From assembly GCF_000756815.1 (NCBI RefSeq), contig NZ_CCVW01000001.1:1416001-1480000 (forward strand): a stretch of 64,000 nucleotides of DNA. Direction: 5' to 3'. A model generated the notes under the pieces. The model searched no databases. It was not told the DNA's origin and saw nothing but the letters and a program-made list of their open reading frames with translations. This document shows, piece by piece, positions 28,895 through 38,676 of this stretch. Positions within the stretch are counted from its first letter, which is position 1. Each line of letters opens with the position of its first letter. Made by a program: the position numbers and the translations under genes. This DNA comes from Legionella massiliensis (GTDB lineage: Bacteria > Pseudomonadota > Gammaproteobacteria > Legionellales > Legionellaceae).

Positions 28895-31675
28895 ATGACT
28901 TTTAAAGAGATGATACTGGCTACACTTAACCGCCTGCGCAAGGTTGGGTGCTATGCTGAGATTCCTGCGGGATGGATTGATCACATAGAATTAATCGATA
29001 AAAAGAGCTTCATACAAAAAGCGTTTTACTTTGTTCTTGAACGGCTTATTTTTATATCGCTTTTCCCAGTTTTAACACTAGTTGATGCTGCTAGCTCTTT
29101 GCTTTTTGCTCTAGGCAATTTTGTCGCAGTCTTATTCTCTTCCGATGACAGACAAGACTATTTTATTAGTCAGGCTAAAGAATATGCCACGCTGTTTAGC
29201 AAAAATTTGCTCGGATTTTTCTTCTCACCTTTAGGGCTCATTTACCCTAAATATGTATCGTTTTTCTTTACACCAGAACGAGAAATCGAAGGCGCTGAAT
29301 CAGGTGGTTCTTTATATCACGCCGATGTTGAAAAGGCTCAGCCTCAGACAGTAGAAGAGTTACAGGACATCATTCGCCAGGCCAATATCAATGGCCAGTC
29401 AGTGATGGCGGTTGGTGCTGGCCGTTCGCAGGGGATGCAGTTTATCCCGCAGGGCAAGCAAGGACAGCGCGGCATTCTTATTGATATGAGTCAGTTTAAT
29501 ACAATTAGTATTGATGGCGAGAATAAAACAGCAATTGTAGGTGCAGGTGTACGTTGGGTTGATTTGCAACTTGCAGCAAACGCACAACATCTTGCCTTGA
29601 AAGTCATGCAAGCCTCAAATGTATTCTCTGTTGGCGGCTCAATTGGCACGAACATCCATGGTTGGGATCATCGTTCTGGTAATTTAGCCCAGGTTATTCG
29701 TACTTTGCGGATCATTAATTCTCAGGGAGAGATTGAAGATATCGATCAGTCTTCACCCAAATTTGGCCAGATTTTAGGTGGCTTTGGCATGTTCGGCATT
29801 GTTATCTCTGCTGAGATTGAATTAACGAACAATGAGCGCTTAGTTGAGCATGGCGTCGATATTCCTATTGAAGACTATGTTGATTATTTTAGGGAACATG
29901 TGCAAACGAACGACTCTATTCACATGCATTTATATCGCTTGTCTCTCGACCCGAATAATCTTTTAGGTAATGGCGTCGCAGTTAATTACACCAAGATTGA
30001 TAATTCAGCGCCTCTAAGATCGGAAAAAATCTTTAGAGAGGGTGAGCGAGGAACACGCAGAGACCGAATGATGGTTAATGTGGCGCGTAATGTGGGTTGG
30101 GTTCGTAAAAGATACTGGGATGGTGAAAGAGCTCGTCTGCTGCAAAATGAAACGCCGATGACCACCAATGAAATTATGCAGCCGCCAATCAATGCGATGT
30201 TTAATAGTTCGGTGAGCGAGACTGAGTGGTTACAGGAATATTTTGTTCCAGGTGAAAACTTAGCTGAATTTAACAGAGAATTAGGCGCCTTATTGATGGA
30301 AAACCAGGTTGCTCTAATCAACGGCAGCGTGCGCTTCATTAAGCAAGATCAGCTTTCAACAATGGGTTATGCAGTGGACGGCGATCGCTTTGCTATCGTC
30401 TTATGCTTTAATCAATCCTTAAAGCCCGATGAAATTATTAAAACTAAGAAATGGGTGCGCCAAGCCAATGATTTGGTGATTAAGCATGGCGGCTCCTTTT
30501 ATCTTCCCTATCAGCAATTCGCAACTCAGGAGCAGTTTGAAGCAGCCTATGGTGCTGATCGGATAGAGGCAGTACGGCAAGCGAAACAGGCAGCTGATCC
30601 GAACAATGTGTTTTATAGCGGCTTAGCGCAGCAATATTTTGAGCGCAAAGAAGAGAAGCCTAATTTATTCCGAGCGCTTATGGCCTCTGAAGAGACCAAG
30701 AAAAAATTTGCAGGTTTTCTGGAAAATGTGTTGCAACGTGTAGATACAGATAGCTTCTACACACTTCTAGAAGACATCATGAAATACAATGATAGTCATG
30801 AGGAAATTTATGCTGAATTATTGCGTAGGCTTCCTGAGATTATGCCTGGGCAAATAGGCTCACTGCGAAGAATCTTAGGATCCTTGTCGGCTATCAAAGA
30901 TGAGCTGGGAGCACAGGCAAGAACCTTGTTGCCAGGTGTTGAAAGGATTAATGGTCTGGTTGAAATTGGCTATCCAGGTCGCTTTGTAGCAGGATTTAAG
31001 TCAGATTTTAACGTAGAAGGAACCATTACAGCTGTTTATGAAGAGCAATCGCTAACTGATTATATACAAGCTGGATTCCCCAGACCCTATGATCAATTTG
31101 TAAAGCTTGATTATAACCTGCCTGATTTATCATCGATTCCTGATAGCTCTGCTGATCTCATCACTTGCTACGTCGGTTTGCACCATTTTCCTGAGGAACA
31201 ATTAGGGCAGTTTTTACAAAATCTGCGTCGCATATTGCGCCCTGAGGGCCGTTTTCTGTTGGTCGATCACGATGTTCGCGATGAAGAGTCCTTATTAATG
31301 GCAAATATGGCTCACACTATTTTCAATGCGGTAAATGGTGTTCCTTTAGAAGAGGAAATGAACGAAATCCGAAATTTCCAACCTATGAGCTATTGGAACG
31401 AGTTGTTGGAGGAACACGGTTTAGGCCAGGCTAATACAGGACCAGAACTGGCAATGATTCGCCAGGGCGATCCTAGCCGCAATACCATGGCAGCCTTTGC
31501 CAAACCCCCAGTCCCGAACCCCTATCTATTGTTAGGCACAGAAAGGGAGTTAGATCCTGATGATGACGAGGTTGTGGCGCCATACCAGCTACCCGGTTTA
31601 ACACTGCTAAGCTCGCGGCCAAGAAAGCCTGGGGGAAGTGTAGTGGTGGATCAGCCTAGTTTGTCGTTAAGGTAA
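28895..31675 (+). CDS. FAD-linked oxidase fused to methyltransferase-like domain
   Basis: Counted from ATG 28895, which has AAGAGGA seven bases upstream, it has 926 residues; an ATG at 28874 would add seven. Residues about 45-130 hold hydrophobic segments. Next comes a PCMH-type FAD domain of the lactone/sugar oxidase kind: VGAGRSQG at 173-180, AIVGAGVRWVDLQLAA and FSVGGSIGTNIHGWD. The family's covalent flavin His (GHSH-type motif) is replaced by Arg177-Ser178, so FAD is probably bound non-covalently. The C-terminal part (about 680-850) resembles a class I SAM methyltransferase: a degenerate motif I EIGYPGRF, the SADLITCYVGLHHFPEEQL post-motif and LRRILRPEGRFLLVDHD. Substrate unknown; paired with the preceding gene. 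Confidence 0.78.
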   Translation: MTFKEMILATLNRLRKVGCYAEIPAGWIDHIELIDKKSFIQKAFYFVLERLIFISLFPVLTLVDAASSLLFALGNFVAVLFSSDDRQDYFISQAKEYATLFSKNLLGFFFSPLGLIYPKYVSFFFTPEREIEGAESGGSLYHADVEKAQPQTVEELQDIIRQANINGQSVMAVGAGRSQGMQFIPQGKQGQRGILIDMSQFNTISIDGENKTAIVGAGVRWVDLQLAANAQHLALKVMQASNVFSVGGSIGTNIHGWDHRSGNLAQVIRTLRIINSQGEIEDIDQSSPKFGQILGGFGMFGIVISAEIELTNNERLVEHGVDIPIEDYVDYFREHVQTNDSIHMHLYRLSLDPNNLLGNGVAVNYTKIDNSAPLRSEKIFREGERGTRRDRMMVNVARNVGWVRKRYWDGERARLLQNETPMTTNEIMQPPINAMFNSSVSETEWLQEYFVPGENLAEFNRELGALLMENQVALINGSVRFIKQDQLSTMGYAVDGDRFAIVLCFNQSLKPDEIIKTKKWVRQANDLVIKHGGSFYLPYQQFATQEQFEAAYGADRIEAVRQAKQAADPNNVFYSGLAQQYFERKEEKPNLFRALMASEETKKKFAGFLENVLQRVDTDSFYTLLEDIMKYNDSHEEIYAELLRRLPEIMPGQIGSLRRILGSLSAIKDELGAQARTLLPGVERINGLVEIGYPGRFVAGFKSDFNVEGTITAVYEEQSLTDYIQAGFPRPYDQFVKLDYNLPDLSSIPDSSADLITCYVGLHHFPEEQLGQFLQNLRRILRPEGRFLLVDHDVRDEESLLMANMAHTIFNAVNGVPLEEEMNEIRNFQPMSYWNELLEEHGLGQANTGPELAMIRQGDPSRNTMAAFAKPPVPNPYLLLGTERELDPDDDEVVAPYQLPGLTLLSSRPRKPGGSVVVDQPSLSLR

Positions 31676-31683
31676 GGTCAGTT

Positions 31684-31775
31684 ATGTAAGGAAAACCTTG
31701 ATTACGCAACGTAATCAAGGTTTCATTCTAAAGGCCTCCTTAGCCCAAACGGTTTTGAGGTAGCGTTCTTAACTT
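31684..31775. repeat. Families C and D remnants
   Basis: GGAAAACCTTGATTACGC with its inverted half (about 31688-31722) is followed by AAAGGCCTCCTTAGCCCAAACGG (split copy of family D) and a fragment AACTTAACGTCAGTT that matches the ends of other elements in the window. Confidence 0.5.
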
Positions 31776-31888
31776 AACGTCAGTTCTATCAAAATCCACA
31801 CAAATATGTTATGTTTCGCGCCAAATTTAACCATCAAGTATGTAAATCAACCTCAGCCTTAGAGAATTAATACCAAACAGGAGATGTT

Positions 31889-32566
31889 ATGAGTTGGTCA
31901 CAACGCAAGAAAGAATTTCTAGATAAAATAAATGAAAACGCCCCCTCTTTATTAAACCCAGGACTACTAGTCCAACGAAGATCTTTATATGAAAAGTTTA
32001 ATAAAGGCAAAAAATTTATGTTGAGCCTCGAAGAACTTAGAAGTCTTCTTTATCCTACCAATGATTATTTCTGGGAAGGTTTTCTGCGTTCGGCCACGCA
32101 AGTCTTAAATGAGAATTCAGAAGCGAACTATATCGAGTTCTATGGTTATTTAAGCCGCTTAAAGCATGAGATGAACAGTCATTCCAATTCAAATCGCTCC
32201 TGGGGTGGTCTCAATACAGTAGTTTACTCCTTATATACAGTTGCGGCCGGGACAACCTTTGTTTCTGGGGCAATGCTGCTTGATTGCGTTATCGCAGGGA
32301 CCTGCGCTTTGGCAATGGGACCTTGGGGTGCCGCAGCTTTGGGTGTTGGATTCATGTTACTTGGTGCAATTGTTGCAACCTATACTGCTTATCAAGTCTA
32401 TAAGAACTTCAGATTGTGCAGGGATAGCCAGTTAAAAGAAGTCGAAGACTTTGTTAACCATCTTGATCCTCAGCCAGATACAGAGCGAAGTGAGGTGCCT
32501 ATCGATGTATCGCTGTTTATAGATGAACAAGTGATTTATATGGTGCCAGCCTTCGGGGCCTACTAA
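31889..32566 (+). CDS. Unknown protein with membrane hairpin, effector candidate
   Basis: A 225-residue protein of no recognised family. The first ~110 residues are charged and helical (with a KKEFLDKINENAPSLL start), the middle (about 115-175) is two hydrophobic segments separated by a short turn (VAAGTTFVSGAMLLDCVIAG and LGVGFMLLGAIVATYTAYQVY), and the C-terminal ~45 residues are soluble and acidic. AGGAG lies seven bases before the ATG. Similar hairpin proteins are frequent among Legionella effectors; nothing more can be said from sequence. Confidence 0.62.
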   Translation: MSWSQRKKEFLDKINENAPSLLNPGLLVQRRSLYEKFNKGKKFMLSLEELRSLLYPTNDYFWEGFLRSATQVLNENSEANYIEFYGYLSRLKHEMNSHSNSNRSWGGLNTVVYSLYTVAAGTTFVSGAMLLDCVIAGTCALAMGPWGAAALGVGFMLLGAIVATYTAYQVYKNFRLCRDSQLKEVEDFVNHLDPQPDTERSEVPIDVSLFIDEQVIYMVPAFGAY

Positions 32567-32840
32567 AAAAAGTAGTCTGGGTGCAGCGAAGCGCTGAGGA
32601 ATACTGGCATTTTTTTAAACAGAAAGCATGTGCCATATAAGTTCTTTCTGTTCTTTTGTGTGTCATTCCCGCCTACGCGGGAACGACACTCATATAAGTC
32701 AAAGTAACTGATTAATGTTCACATAGGTATCTAAATGATACTTTGATTAAAAAAATGTCAGGATCACTCAGAGCGAAGCGAAATCCGGGGAGTCGAATCA
32801 CTGCTCCCGGATTTTGCTTTCTGGCATCCAGGCTACGGCA

Positions 32841-33353
32841 CTAAGTGCAGGTTGCTCCAAGCGATAAATGCCCATTATTCTGAGGGCCAGAAATACCACC
32901 ATAACAAGCTTTAAGAGTAGGGATACCTGAAGTGCAACCTACGACTGTGGCAGAAAATCCAGGCATTCCACCTGGGGCGGTACATTGATTGAAGTACATC
33001 GTGCATGTTCCGGAAAAACTAGGATTTTGAGAACCATGAGGATCGACAATTGCTAAATCAAATACAGATTGGCTTGGATAACTATTTGGATTTGAATAGG
33101 TCAAAGTTAAGCAATAACTATGTGTAATAGTGTTTGAGCCGGTGCTTGAACTACCTGTGTTTGCAATGACTGTCCAGCCAGAAGAGGGGGCTACTGTAAT
33201 CCCTGCACGATTATGCTCCTCCCAACTATTACATATCGAGAGAGACTGTAGTTGATTGCCATAATTAGGAGTGCAACTTTCTTGTGCAGAAATGTTACTA
33301 GAAATTAAGATAGCAATACCACTAAGGGTAAACAACGCTTTTTTAGATAACAT
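32841..33353 (-). CDS. Secreted Cys-containing protein, unknown function
   Basis: A 170-residue protein with a clear signal peptide (MLSKKALFTLSGIAILISS, cleavage probably after ISA-Q). The mature part is rich in Ser, Thr, Gly, Asn and Pro and contains at least nine Cys, suggesting several disulfides. It may be a small extracellular or surface beta-sandwich protein. No family recognised. It is a single gene flanked by repeats. Confidence 0.65.
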   Translation of the reverse strand: MLSKKALFTLSGIAILISSNISAQESCTPNYGNQLQSLSICNSWEEHNRAGITVAPSSGWTVIANTGSSSTGSNTITHSYCLTLTYSNPNSYPSQSVFDLAIVDPHGSQNPSFSGTCTMYFNQCTAPGGMPGFSATVVGCTSGIPTLKACYGGISGPQNNGHLSLGATCT

Positions 33354-33387
33354 AAGAACTCTAACATCAATTGATTAAAAAAAATTG

Positions 33388-33646
33388 GTAATAGGTCACC
33401 CCCGTTACTCTAACATAGCCTGTTATCCAGAGCGCCCCAGCCCCTTAGGGGCAAACATCGATAAAGACCCCGTCCATCCTAGGATCTCCGGGATTAACAC
33501 GGTGCCACACATCAGGAGATGTCTCTCTACGTTCGACATGACGTACGTCTTTGGGAGCGCAACGAAGGATCTCCTGAATGTGGCACTGTGCTAATCCTGG
33601 AGATCCTTCGCTGCGCTCAGGATGACGGACCGGGGGGGAGACCTAC
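33388..33646. mobile_element. Repeat family A copy 5, overlapping a gene end
   Basis: Left end GTAATAGGTCACC, right end GAGACCTAC, with the family core between. The right 30 bases form the last codons and the stop of the SDR gene at 33617-34561. Confidence 0.65.
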
Positions 33647-34561
33647 ATGATATTCATGCTCTAAGGCGCTGGCTATATCGGGATAACGAAATTGAAAGCC
33701 GGCATCGACAAGGCGTTTAGGTACAACACGTTGCCCTTTGAGTAATAAACATTCACCCATCTCTCCGAAAAGCTTGCTTACAACAAAAGCAGGCATTTTC
33801 ATAAATAAGGGGCGGTGCATTGCTTTGGCCAGGCTATGAGCGAATTGTGCCTGGCTGACTGGGAGTGGGGCGCAGAGATTAAAGGCTCCTTCTAGCTTGG
33901 GGTTCGCAAGCAAAAAAGAATAAGCAGCGACGATATCCTCAATATGAACCCAGGAAAGGATTTGCTTGCCGTCGCCAATGACCGCGCCTAAGCCAAAATA
34001 AAAGCTGGGACTTAGTTTCTTGAGCATACCTTCGCCTTTTTTAAGGGCGACACCAAAACGGGTAATTGTTACAGGCATTCCCTGATCAATAGCAGGCTGC
34101 ATAGCCTGTTGCCAGCGGACACCGATTTCGCTTAAAAAATCAGGCGGATTTGCAAAATTAATAGGGCTGTCTTCATCAAAGGCCTGGGGATCGCCGTTTT
34201 GCTGCATTCCATAAATGCCAATGGCATTAGCACAGTAAAAATGAGGCTTTGCTCCTTGTTTGCTTGCCCAATCAATTAATTTCGTGCTGGTTTTTACTCT
34301 TGACTTAATAAGCTCTGTTTTGATTTTGCTATTCCAACGAGAGGCGCCAATATTATGGCCACAGAGATTAATGACGGCATCGTAGGTTTTGGCATCAAGA
34401 TTTTCTAGGGAATCCCAGGTACAGATTTTGCTGCCCTGAGGAAAGGTTTTCTCTAGCAAGGCGGCATCACGACCCAGTACGGTGATGTCATGGTTGGTTC
34501 TCAGCGCTTGCACTAAATGGTGGCCGATAAGTCCAGAGGCTCCTGCAATTAAGATTTTCAT
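33617..34561 (-). CDS. TIGR01777-type NAD-dependent epimerase/dehydratase-like protein (YfcH-like)
   Basis: A 314-residue extended-SDR protein: N-terminal Rossmann motif MKILIAGASGLIGHHL (GxxGxxG), VINLCGHNIGASRW, a YFYCANAIGIYG segment and the DUF1731-type C-terminal end with the FAHSLAKAMHRPLFMKMPAFVVSKLFGEMGE block. Function in bacteria is not settled. The final ten or so residues (HVGLPPGPSS) and the stop are encoded by the family A repeat, so the native C-terminus was altered by insertion or recombination. It ends one base before the next SDR gene begins upstream; the two are likely one unit. Confidence 0.88.
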   Translation of the reverse strand: MKILIAGASGLIGHHLVQALRTNHDITVLGRDAALLEKTFPQGSKICTWDSLENLDAKTYDAVINLCGHNIGASRWNSKIKTELIKSRVKTSTKLIDWASKQGAKPHFYCANAIGIYGMQQNGDPQAFDEDSPINFANPPDFLSEIGVRWQQAMQPAIDQGMPVTITRFGVALKKGEGMLKKLSPSFYFGLGAVIGDGKQILSWVHIEDIVAAYSFLLANPKLEGAFNLCAPLPVSQAQFAHSLAKAMHRPLFMKMPAFVVSKLFGEMGECLLLKGQRVVPKRLVDAGFQFRYPDIASALEHEYHVGLPPGPSS

Positions 34562-34562
34562 A

Positions 34563-35414
34563 CTAGCTTCCTTCTAGGCTCTCTTTGATAGCCTTTGTAA
34601 AAGAGGTTATCGAGAATGATTGTCCTAGAGTAGTTTCTAATGCATTTATACGCAAGCGTTTGGAGGCCTGCATAAATTCGCGCTTTATTGGGCTTGCTCG
34701 TTCCCAGGCTTGTTGAAAAGTCTCATAAGGCGCCTTAGTTAAACCCAGCGCCGAAGCAACATGCTGTTGTAAATCACCCATTAGGCCTGGCTGACCATCC
34801 GCAAGATTATAAATCCCCTCGGCTCCATCCTGTCTGGCAAGTTGGTAGGCAAGGTTTACCAGATCCCTGACATAGATATGATTGGTATAAGGCGCTTCCT
34901 CAGGCCTAATAAGCGGGGTTTGTGCTTTAGCTGCTTCAATAGGCAGGCGTTTGGGGCCGAAGATCCCTGCTATCCGTAAAATTACAGCGCTAATATCTCT
35001 CTGTTTGGCAAAGTCTAGCCAGAGCCGTTCGGCACTCAAGCGTCGCTCCTGTCTTGGGTTAGTCAGATAGCAGGGTGAATGCTCGTCAACCCAGTCGCCA
35101 TGATAATTACCATAGACTGCGCTGGAGCCGTAATAAACAATTTTATTGAGAGTCAAAGTGCTTTGTGCAAGAAAGTGTTCTAAGAGCTGGTCATGGTTGC
35201 CTTCTGCTATTGGCGGAATGAGATAGTGCAGAACGGTATTAGCCTTTGACCAGTTTAAGGGCTGGGAAATATCCTGGGCTAGATGATTTAGTCCGGGAAG
35301 TTGCATATCCTGGGCAAGATGGCGGGAGATAGCTGTGACTTCTTGCTGCTGAGCTAGTAAGGTTTGCGCTAAATGATAGCCGCAGTAGCCATAGCCGATG
35401 ATTAGGTGATGCAT
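34563..35414 (-). CDS. NAD-dependent epimerase/dehydratase-family protein (YeeZ-like)
   Basis: A 283-residue SDR-like protein. The start is taken as ATG 35414 (MHHLIIGYGYCGYHLA), because the 44 codons upstream lie in repeat sequence. The nucleotide motif GYGYCGY, a catalytic-type YGSSAVYGNYHGDWVDE run with the Tyr in place and the central VLRIAGIFGPKR block are typical of the NAD(P)-binding YeeZ group. It is upstream of, and one base from, the TIGR01777 gene. The substrate is unknown. Confidence 0.84.
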   Translation of the reverse strand: MHHLIIGYGYCGYHLAQTLLAQQQEVTAISRHLAQDMQLPGLNHLAQDISQPLNWSKANTVLHYLIPPIAEGNHDQLLEHFLAQSTLTLNKIVYYGSSAVYGNYHGDWVDEHSPCYLTNPRQERRLSAERLWLDFAKQRDISAVILRIAGIFGPKRLPIEAAKAQTPLIRPEEAPYTNHIYVRDLVNLAYQLARQDGAEGIYNLADGQPGLMGDLQQHVASALGLTKAPYETFQQAWERASPIKREFMQASKRLRINALETTLGQSFSITSFTKAIKESLEGS

Positions 35415-35439
35415 AGAATTACTCTCCGTGGTGGGTGTA

Positions 35440-35620
35440 TAGATCCCGCGGTCAAGCCGTGGGAATTCGGGGTAATTAGAATTTTTCGAATCCCCGCGGC
35501 ATAGACCACTTTCGTCATCCTGAGCGCCCCAGCCCCATTGGGGCAAACATCGATAAAGACCCCGTCATCCCGAACATAGTGAGGGATCTCCGGGACTAGC
35601 ACAGTGTTACGCTCAAATCT
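35440..35620. repeat. Families F and A (partial copies)
   Basis: A family F palindrome (AGATCCCGCGGTCAAGCCG to AATCCCCGCGGC, about 35441-35503) is followed by a family A fragment (about 35508-35615) with CATCCTGAGCGCCCCAGCC and GTGAGGGATCTCCGGG blocks. Confidence 0.55.
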
Positions 35621-35626
35621 GACTTT

Positions 35627-38143
35627 TCACTTGAAACGACATAAATTCTGAAAGTCACAAAGTTGACAAATAGCCTGTGTCGCCGGCTGTGGCGGGCAAT
35701 AGCCTTGGCAGAATTCCTCCGCAAGCTCATCTAATTGAGTCTGCCAATGTTGGCGATATTCTGCCCAATGCTCCTCTTTTTTTATCGTGCTGAGCCCTAG
35801 CTCGCCATGATTTTCTTCGGTTAAACCTTTACAGGATAACTGGCCTGCTTTTAATTGAGCGAATAAAAGGCCATTAATTGTTTCATCCAAAAGAGCGTAG
35901 AGTAACAATTGCGGCTCTTTGGGGCGCTCCTCCTTCCAGGGCAGGCTTGTTGGCAGGCTGCTTTTGTAGTCGATAACCCATTTATTGCCTTGCTCAAGCC
36001 TATCAAGCCGGTCAACCCGCAGGCGAAAATCGATACCGGCTAAATTGATGGTAAAGGCTTGTTCAAGGGCTTCAACCTCAAAATGCGGGCGCTGCCGTTC
36101 CCAATCCAAACAAGCCTGTACAAGGCGCCTGAGTTTTAGCTTTTCCACCTCTTGAACTAGCGTTGAAAAGGAATAAGCCCGTTGTTGGATAATGGGTTCC
36201 AAAGCTTGATGGATAGCTTGTTCAATGATGTTATCTAATTCTTTTGGATCCAGGGTTAATAAATTGTGCTGATTTTGCAATTTTTGCCAGAGCAGCTCCA
36301 TAACCTTATGGATGAGCTGACCTCGTTCTCTGGCATCAGGCCCGTCGGAAAGTTCTAAGGTGGTTTTGGCATGTAAGCGATGGGCTGCAAAGGCACGGAA
36401 GGGGCATTTTGCCTGGTTAGCTAGGATAGCTGTCCCGCCAGTTGCCTTTTCATCGGCGGCTAAAGGAAGTTGGTAATCTTCCTCGTAATTAACCAGTTTT
36501 GACTCTTGCCAAATCGGTTTGATTTCCTGGGGAATGAAGGCTGGAAAACTACCAATTAAAGGGCTAGGCATATTCGGTTGGTCATTAGATAAATGAGGGT
36601 AACTTAAAACAACCAAGGGACTGCTGTTAACCAAGCGAGCTAAGGCTTTTTCCGCAAGCTTCAATTCTCTTGCCGGGCTTGCGTGGGGCATGTGATTTTC
36701 GCGTTGTAAAGAAAGTGGAATAAAAGCAGAGAGCTTGGTTTTTTGTGGTAAACATTGATCAGTCAGGCCTGTTACCCAAAGACTGTCAAAGCTGCAGCCT
36801 GCTGCCTCCAATAAGCCCAGGATTTGAATGGTTGTTTCGGTATTTTTCGCTTGAAAGATCGTCGATTTTGCTAGGTTTTTAAAGGTTGCTAAGGCTTCGG
36901 CTTCTGTCATTTCATGACTAAGCAAGGCGAGCTGTTTAAATTCATCAAACAAGGCTAAAAAACGTTGATAGCATTGGTAGGATGATGAATTTAAAGCATA
37001 TTCACCCGGAAAGCCTAAGGCAAACAAACGATTGCTGAAATGATTAAGCCATCCCTGTGGTGAGTCCTTGGCTGGGTAGGGAACTAAGGTTCCGAGTAAC
37101 TCAGCAAGCTTGGGGGCTGGCTTCTCAATGGCTTTCAGGAAGGATGAGTGACTAAATTGATGCTCCTGCAGAATGGTCGATTCTTCCCTGAATTGCGCCC
37201 TCGCCAACATCTCTGTTTGCGAATGAGCAAGAAAGGGCGAATGTAAAAGCAATTGAGCCTCATTCGCGCTCAATTGTTTACTATCCAAACCTAACCAACA
37301 AAAGGCATGAGCGACTAAGGGATAGTCAGCGAGAGCCTGTCCCAAAGAGATATTAAATTCTGTGGGTAGCTGCTGTTGGAGCAGACGTTTTAACTGCTGA
37401 GCTTGGCTTTGCAAGTCAGGAACAACGACGGTAATACGTTTTTCCTGCTTAGCTAGACATGATTTTAACCAAGCAATAAGTTGTTGATTCTCATCATGAC
37501 TATCCTTTGCCGCATAGCGATAGATCTGGCTCGTTTGCTCAGCTAGTTCATAGTGTTGAATCTGGCAACCTTGTGCGTTGAAATAATGCTGTAAGGCGAG
37601 TTGTTGTGGCGTGTAATCGTCAAAACAGGCCCAGACTAAGCCCTGATAGGGGTAAGGGTTTTGTTGAGAAATAAGATAATTGGCCAGCTGATCCTCGGTA
37701 ATTGCAGCGATTTTGTCGAGCTCTTCAAGTAAATCGATAGCCCAACGCCGAAATTGGCTGGTTTGTGGGGTTTGGGCAAAAGAGGGATGGGCAAAATCAA
37801 TCTGCCATAAATGACAGCGCGTCCAGGCATCTTCCAGCGCTTCTAATAAACCTTCATTGGGTGGATTAGCAGTGGTTTTGCTTACCAGCCGGCGCAATAA
37901 ATAGCGCCGCTGCTGATTGGTTAACACCAGGGGATGGTTGGAATGCGCTTGGCTATGGCAAAGTTGCTTGTAGCAATTTTGCAAAAAGGCCGAATAGGGC
38001 AGGCACAGGGGTTTATCTTGTATAAGCGCTTGGTTTTCCCTAAGGAATTCATTAATTAACTCATTAGAGAGCCGGTTATTGGGAGTAATAACCATTGCTT
38101 TTCTTTGCATCAATCCAAGTAGTTCTTTTTTATTTTTGATCAT
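35627..38143 (-). CDS. PD-(D/E)XK nuclease domain DNA repair protein (RecB/AddB-like)
   Basis: An 838-residue protein matching the layout of the TIGR03623 'probable DNA repair protein' group. The N-terminal half resembles an inactivated superfamily 1 helicase (starts with AMVITPNNRLSNELINEF and lacks a clear Walker A Lys), and the C-terminus has a RecB-family nuclease: VDRLDRLEQGNKWVIDYKSS with the Asp-Tyr-Lys motif and a final Cys cluster (CQGYCPP ... CQLCDFQNLC) as in AddB-type iron-sulfur nucleases. It probably processes DNA ends in recombination. It overlaps the upstream membrane-protein gene by 14 bases. Confidence 0.85.
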   Translation of the reverse strand: MIKNKKELLGLMQRKAMVITPNNRLSNELINEFLRENQALIQDKPLCLPYSAFLQNCYKQLCHSQAHSNHPLVLTNQQRRYLLRRLVSKTTANPPNEGLLEALEDAWTRCHLWQIDFAHPSFAQTPQTSQFRRWAIDLLEELDKIAAITEDQLANYLISQQNPYPYQGLVWACFDDYTPQQLALQHYFNAQGCQIQHYELAEQTSQIYRYAAKDSHDENQQLIAWLKSCLAKQEKRITVVVPDLQSQAQQLKRLLQQQLPTEFNISLGQALADYPLVAHAFCWLGLDSKQLSANEAQLLLHSPFLAHSQTEMLARAQFREESTILQEHQFSHSSFLKAIEKPAPKLAELLGTLVPYPAKDSPQGWLNHFSNRLFALGFPGEYALNSSSYQCYQRFLALFDEFKQLALLSHEMTEAEALATFKNLAKSTIFQAKNTETTIQILGLLEAAGCSFDSLWVTGLTDQCLPQKTKLSAFIPLSLQRENHMPHASPARELKLAEKALARLVNSSPLVVLSYPHLSNDQPNMPSPLIGSFPAFIPQEIKPIWQESKLVNYEEDYQLPLAADEKATGGTAILANQAKCPFRAFAAHRLHAKTTLELSDGPDARERGQLIHKVMELLWQKLQNQHNLLTLDPKELDNIIEQAIHQALEPIIQQRAYSFSTLVQEVEKLKLRRLVQACLDWERQRPHFEVEALEQAFTINLAGIDFRLRVDRLDRLEQGNKWVIDYKSSLPTSLPWKEERPKEPQLLLYALLDETINGLLFAQLKAGQLSCKGLTEENHGELGLSTIKKEEHWAEYRQHWQTQLDELAEEFCQGYCPPQPATQAICQLCDFQNLCRFK

Positions 38144-38654
38144 CAGACTTTGCTAACTCTTGCATACGTTGCTTATCAGCAGCCATTAAACCAGGAAAAA
38201 AATGCTTATTAAAATAAATAGCAATAAATCCTGTCAGGGGAATAAGCCAGAGTCCAATAGTGACAGTAAGGCTAAGCAGAATCGCCCCAAAAAGGACGAA
38301 ATAATCTTTCCAACTTTGGACATGGCTTAAAAAACTGGCATCTTTGAAATAGGAGTGCAAGAGAATTGCAAGGCTTCCCAGGATTAAACAAAGCAAGGCT
38401 AGAACGATACCAATTAGAAAGGAACGAAGCCAACGACCTTCTTTAGCCAGGGTCTTTCCCAAACAAGAACCAGCAAGCGCACCGATGAGCAAGGAAATCA
38501 AGATAGAGGGTAGCAGGGGTAGAACAGCCGTATCTTTTATAGAGATTAGGGTGTACTTGGTAAATAACATGAATAACATCGCATAAATAGCAAAAAAAAC
38601 AGCCCCAGCTAATCTGGGGCTAAGCGGAGAATAGTGTTTAGAATCTTGATTCAT
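38130..38654 (-). CDS. Unknown inner-membrane protein
   Basis: A 174-residue protein with four hydrophobic segments (near residues 15-35, 45-65, 77-100 and 123-150). It has no recognised domain. It resembles the next upstream gene in layout and in the N-terminal NP/SPRLxxAxYF-like motif, so the two are probably diverged paralogues. It overlaps the RecB-like gene by 14 bases, indicating co-transcription with a DNA repair protein, although a functional link is not evident. Confidence 0.75.
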   Translation of the reverse strand: MNQDSKHYSPLSPRLAGAVFFAIYAMLFMLFTKYTLISIKDTAVLPLLPSILISLLIGALAGSCLGKTLAKEGRWLRSFLIGIVLALLCLILGSLAILLHSYFKDASFLSHVQSWKDYFVLFGAILLSLTVTIGLWLIPLTGFIAIYFNKHFFPGLMAADKQRMQELAKSDDQK

Positions 38655-38676
38655 GGTTATTGTCTTCTTGTTAGCG

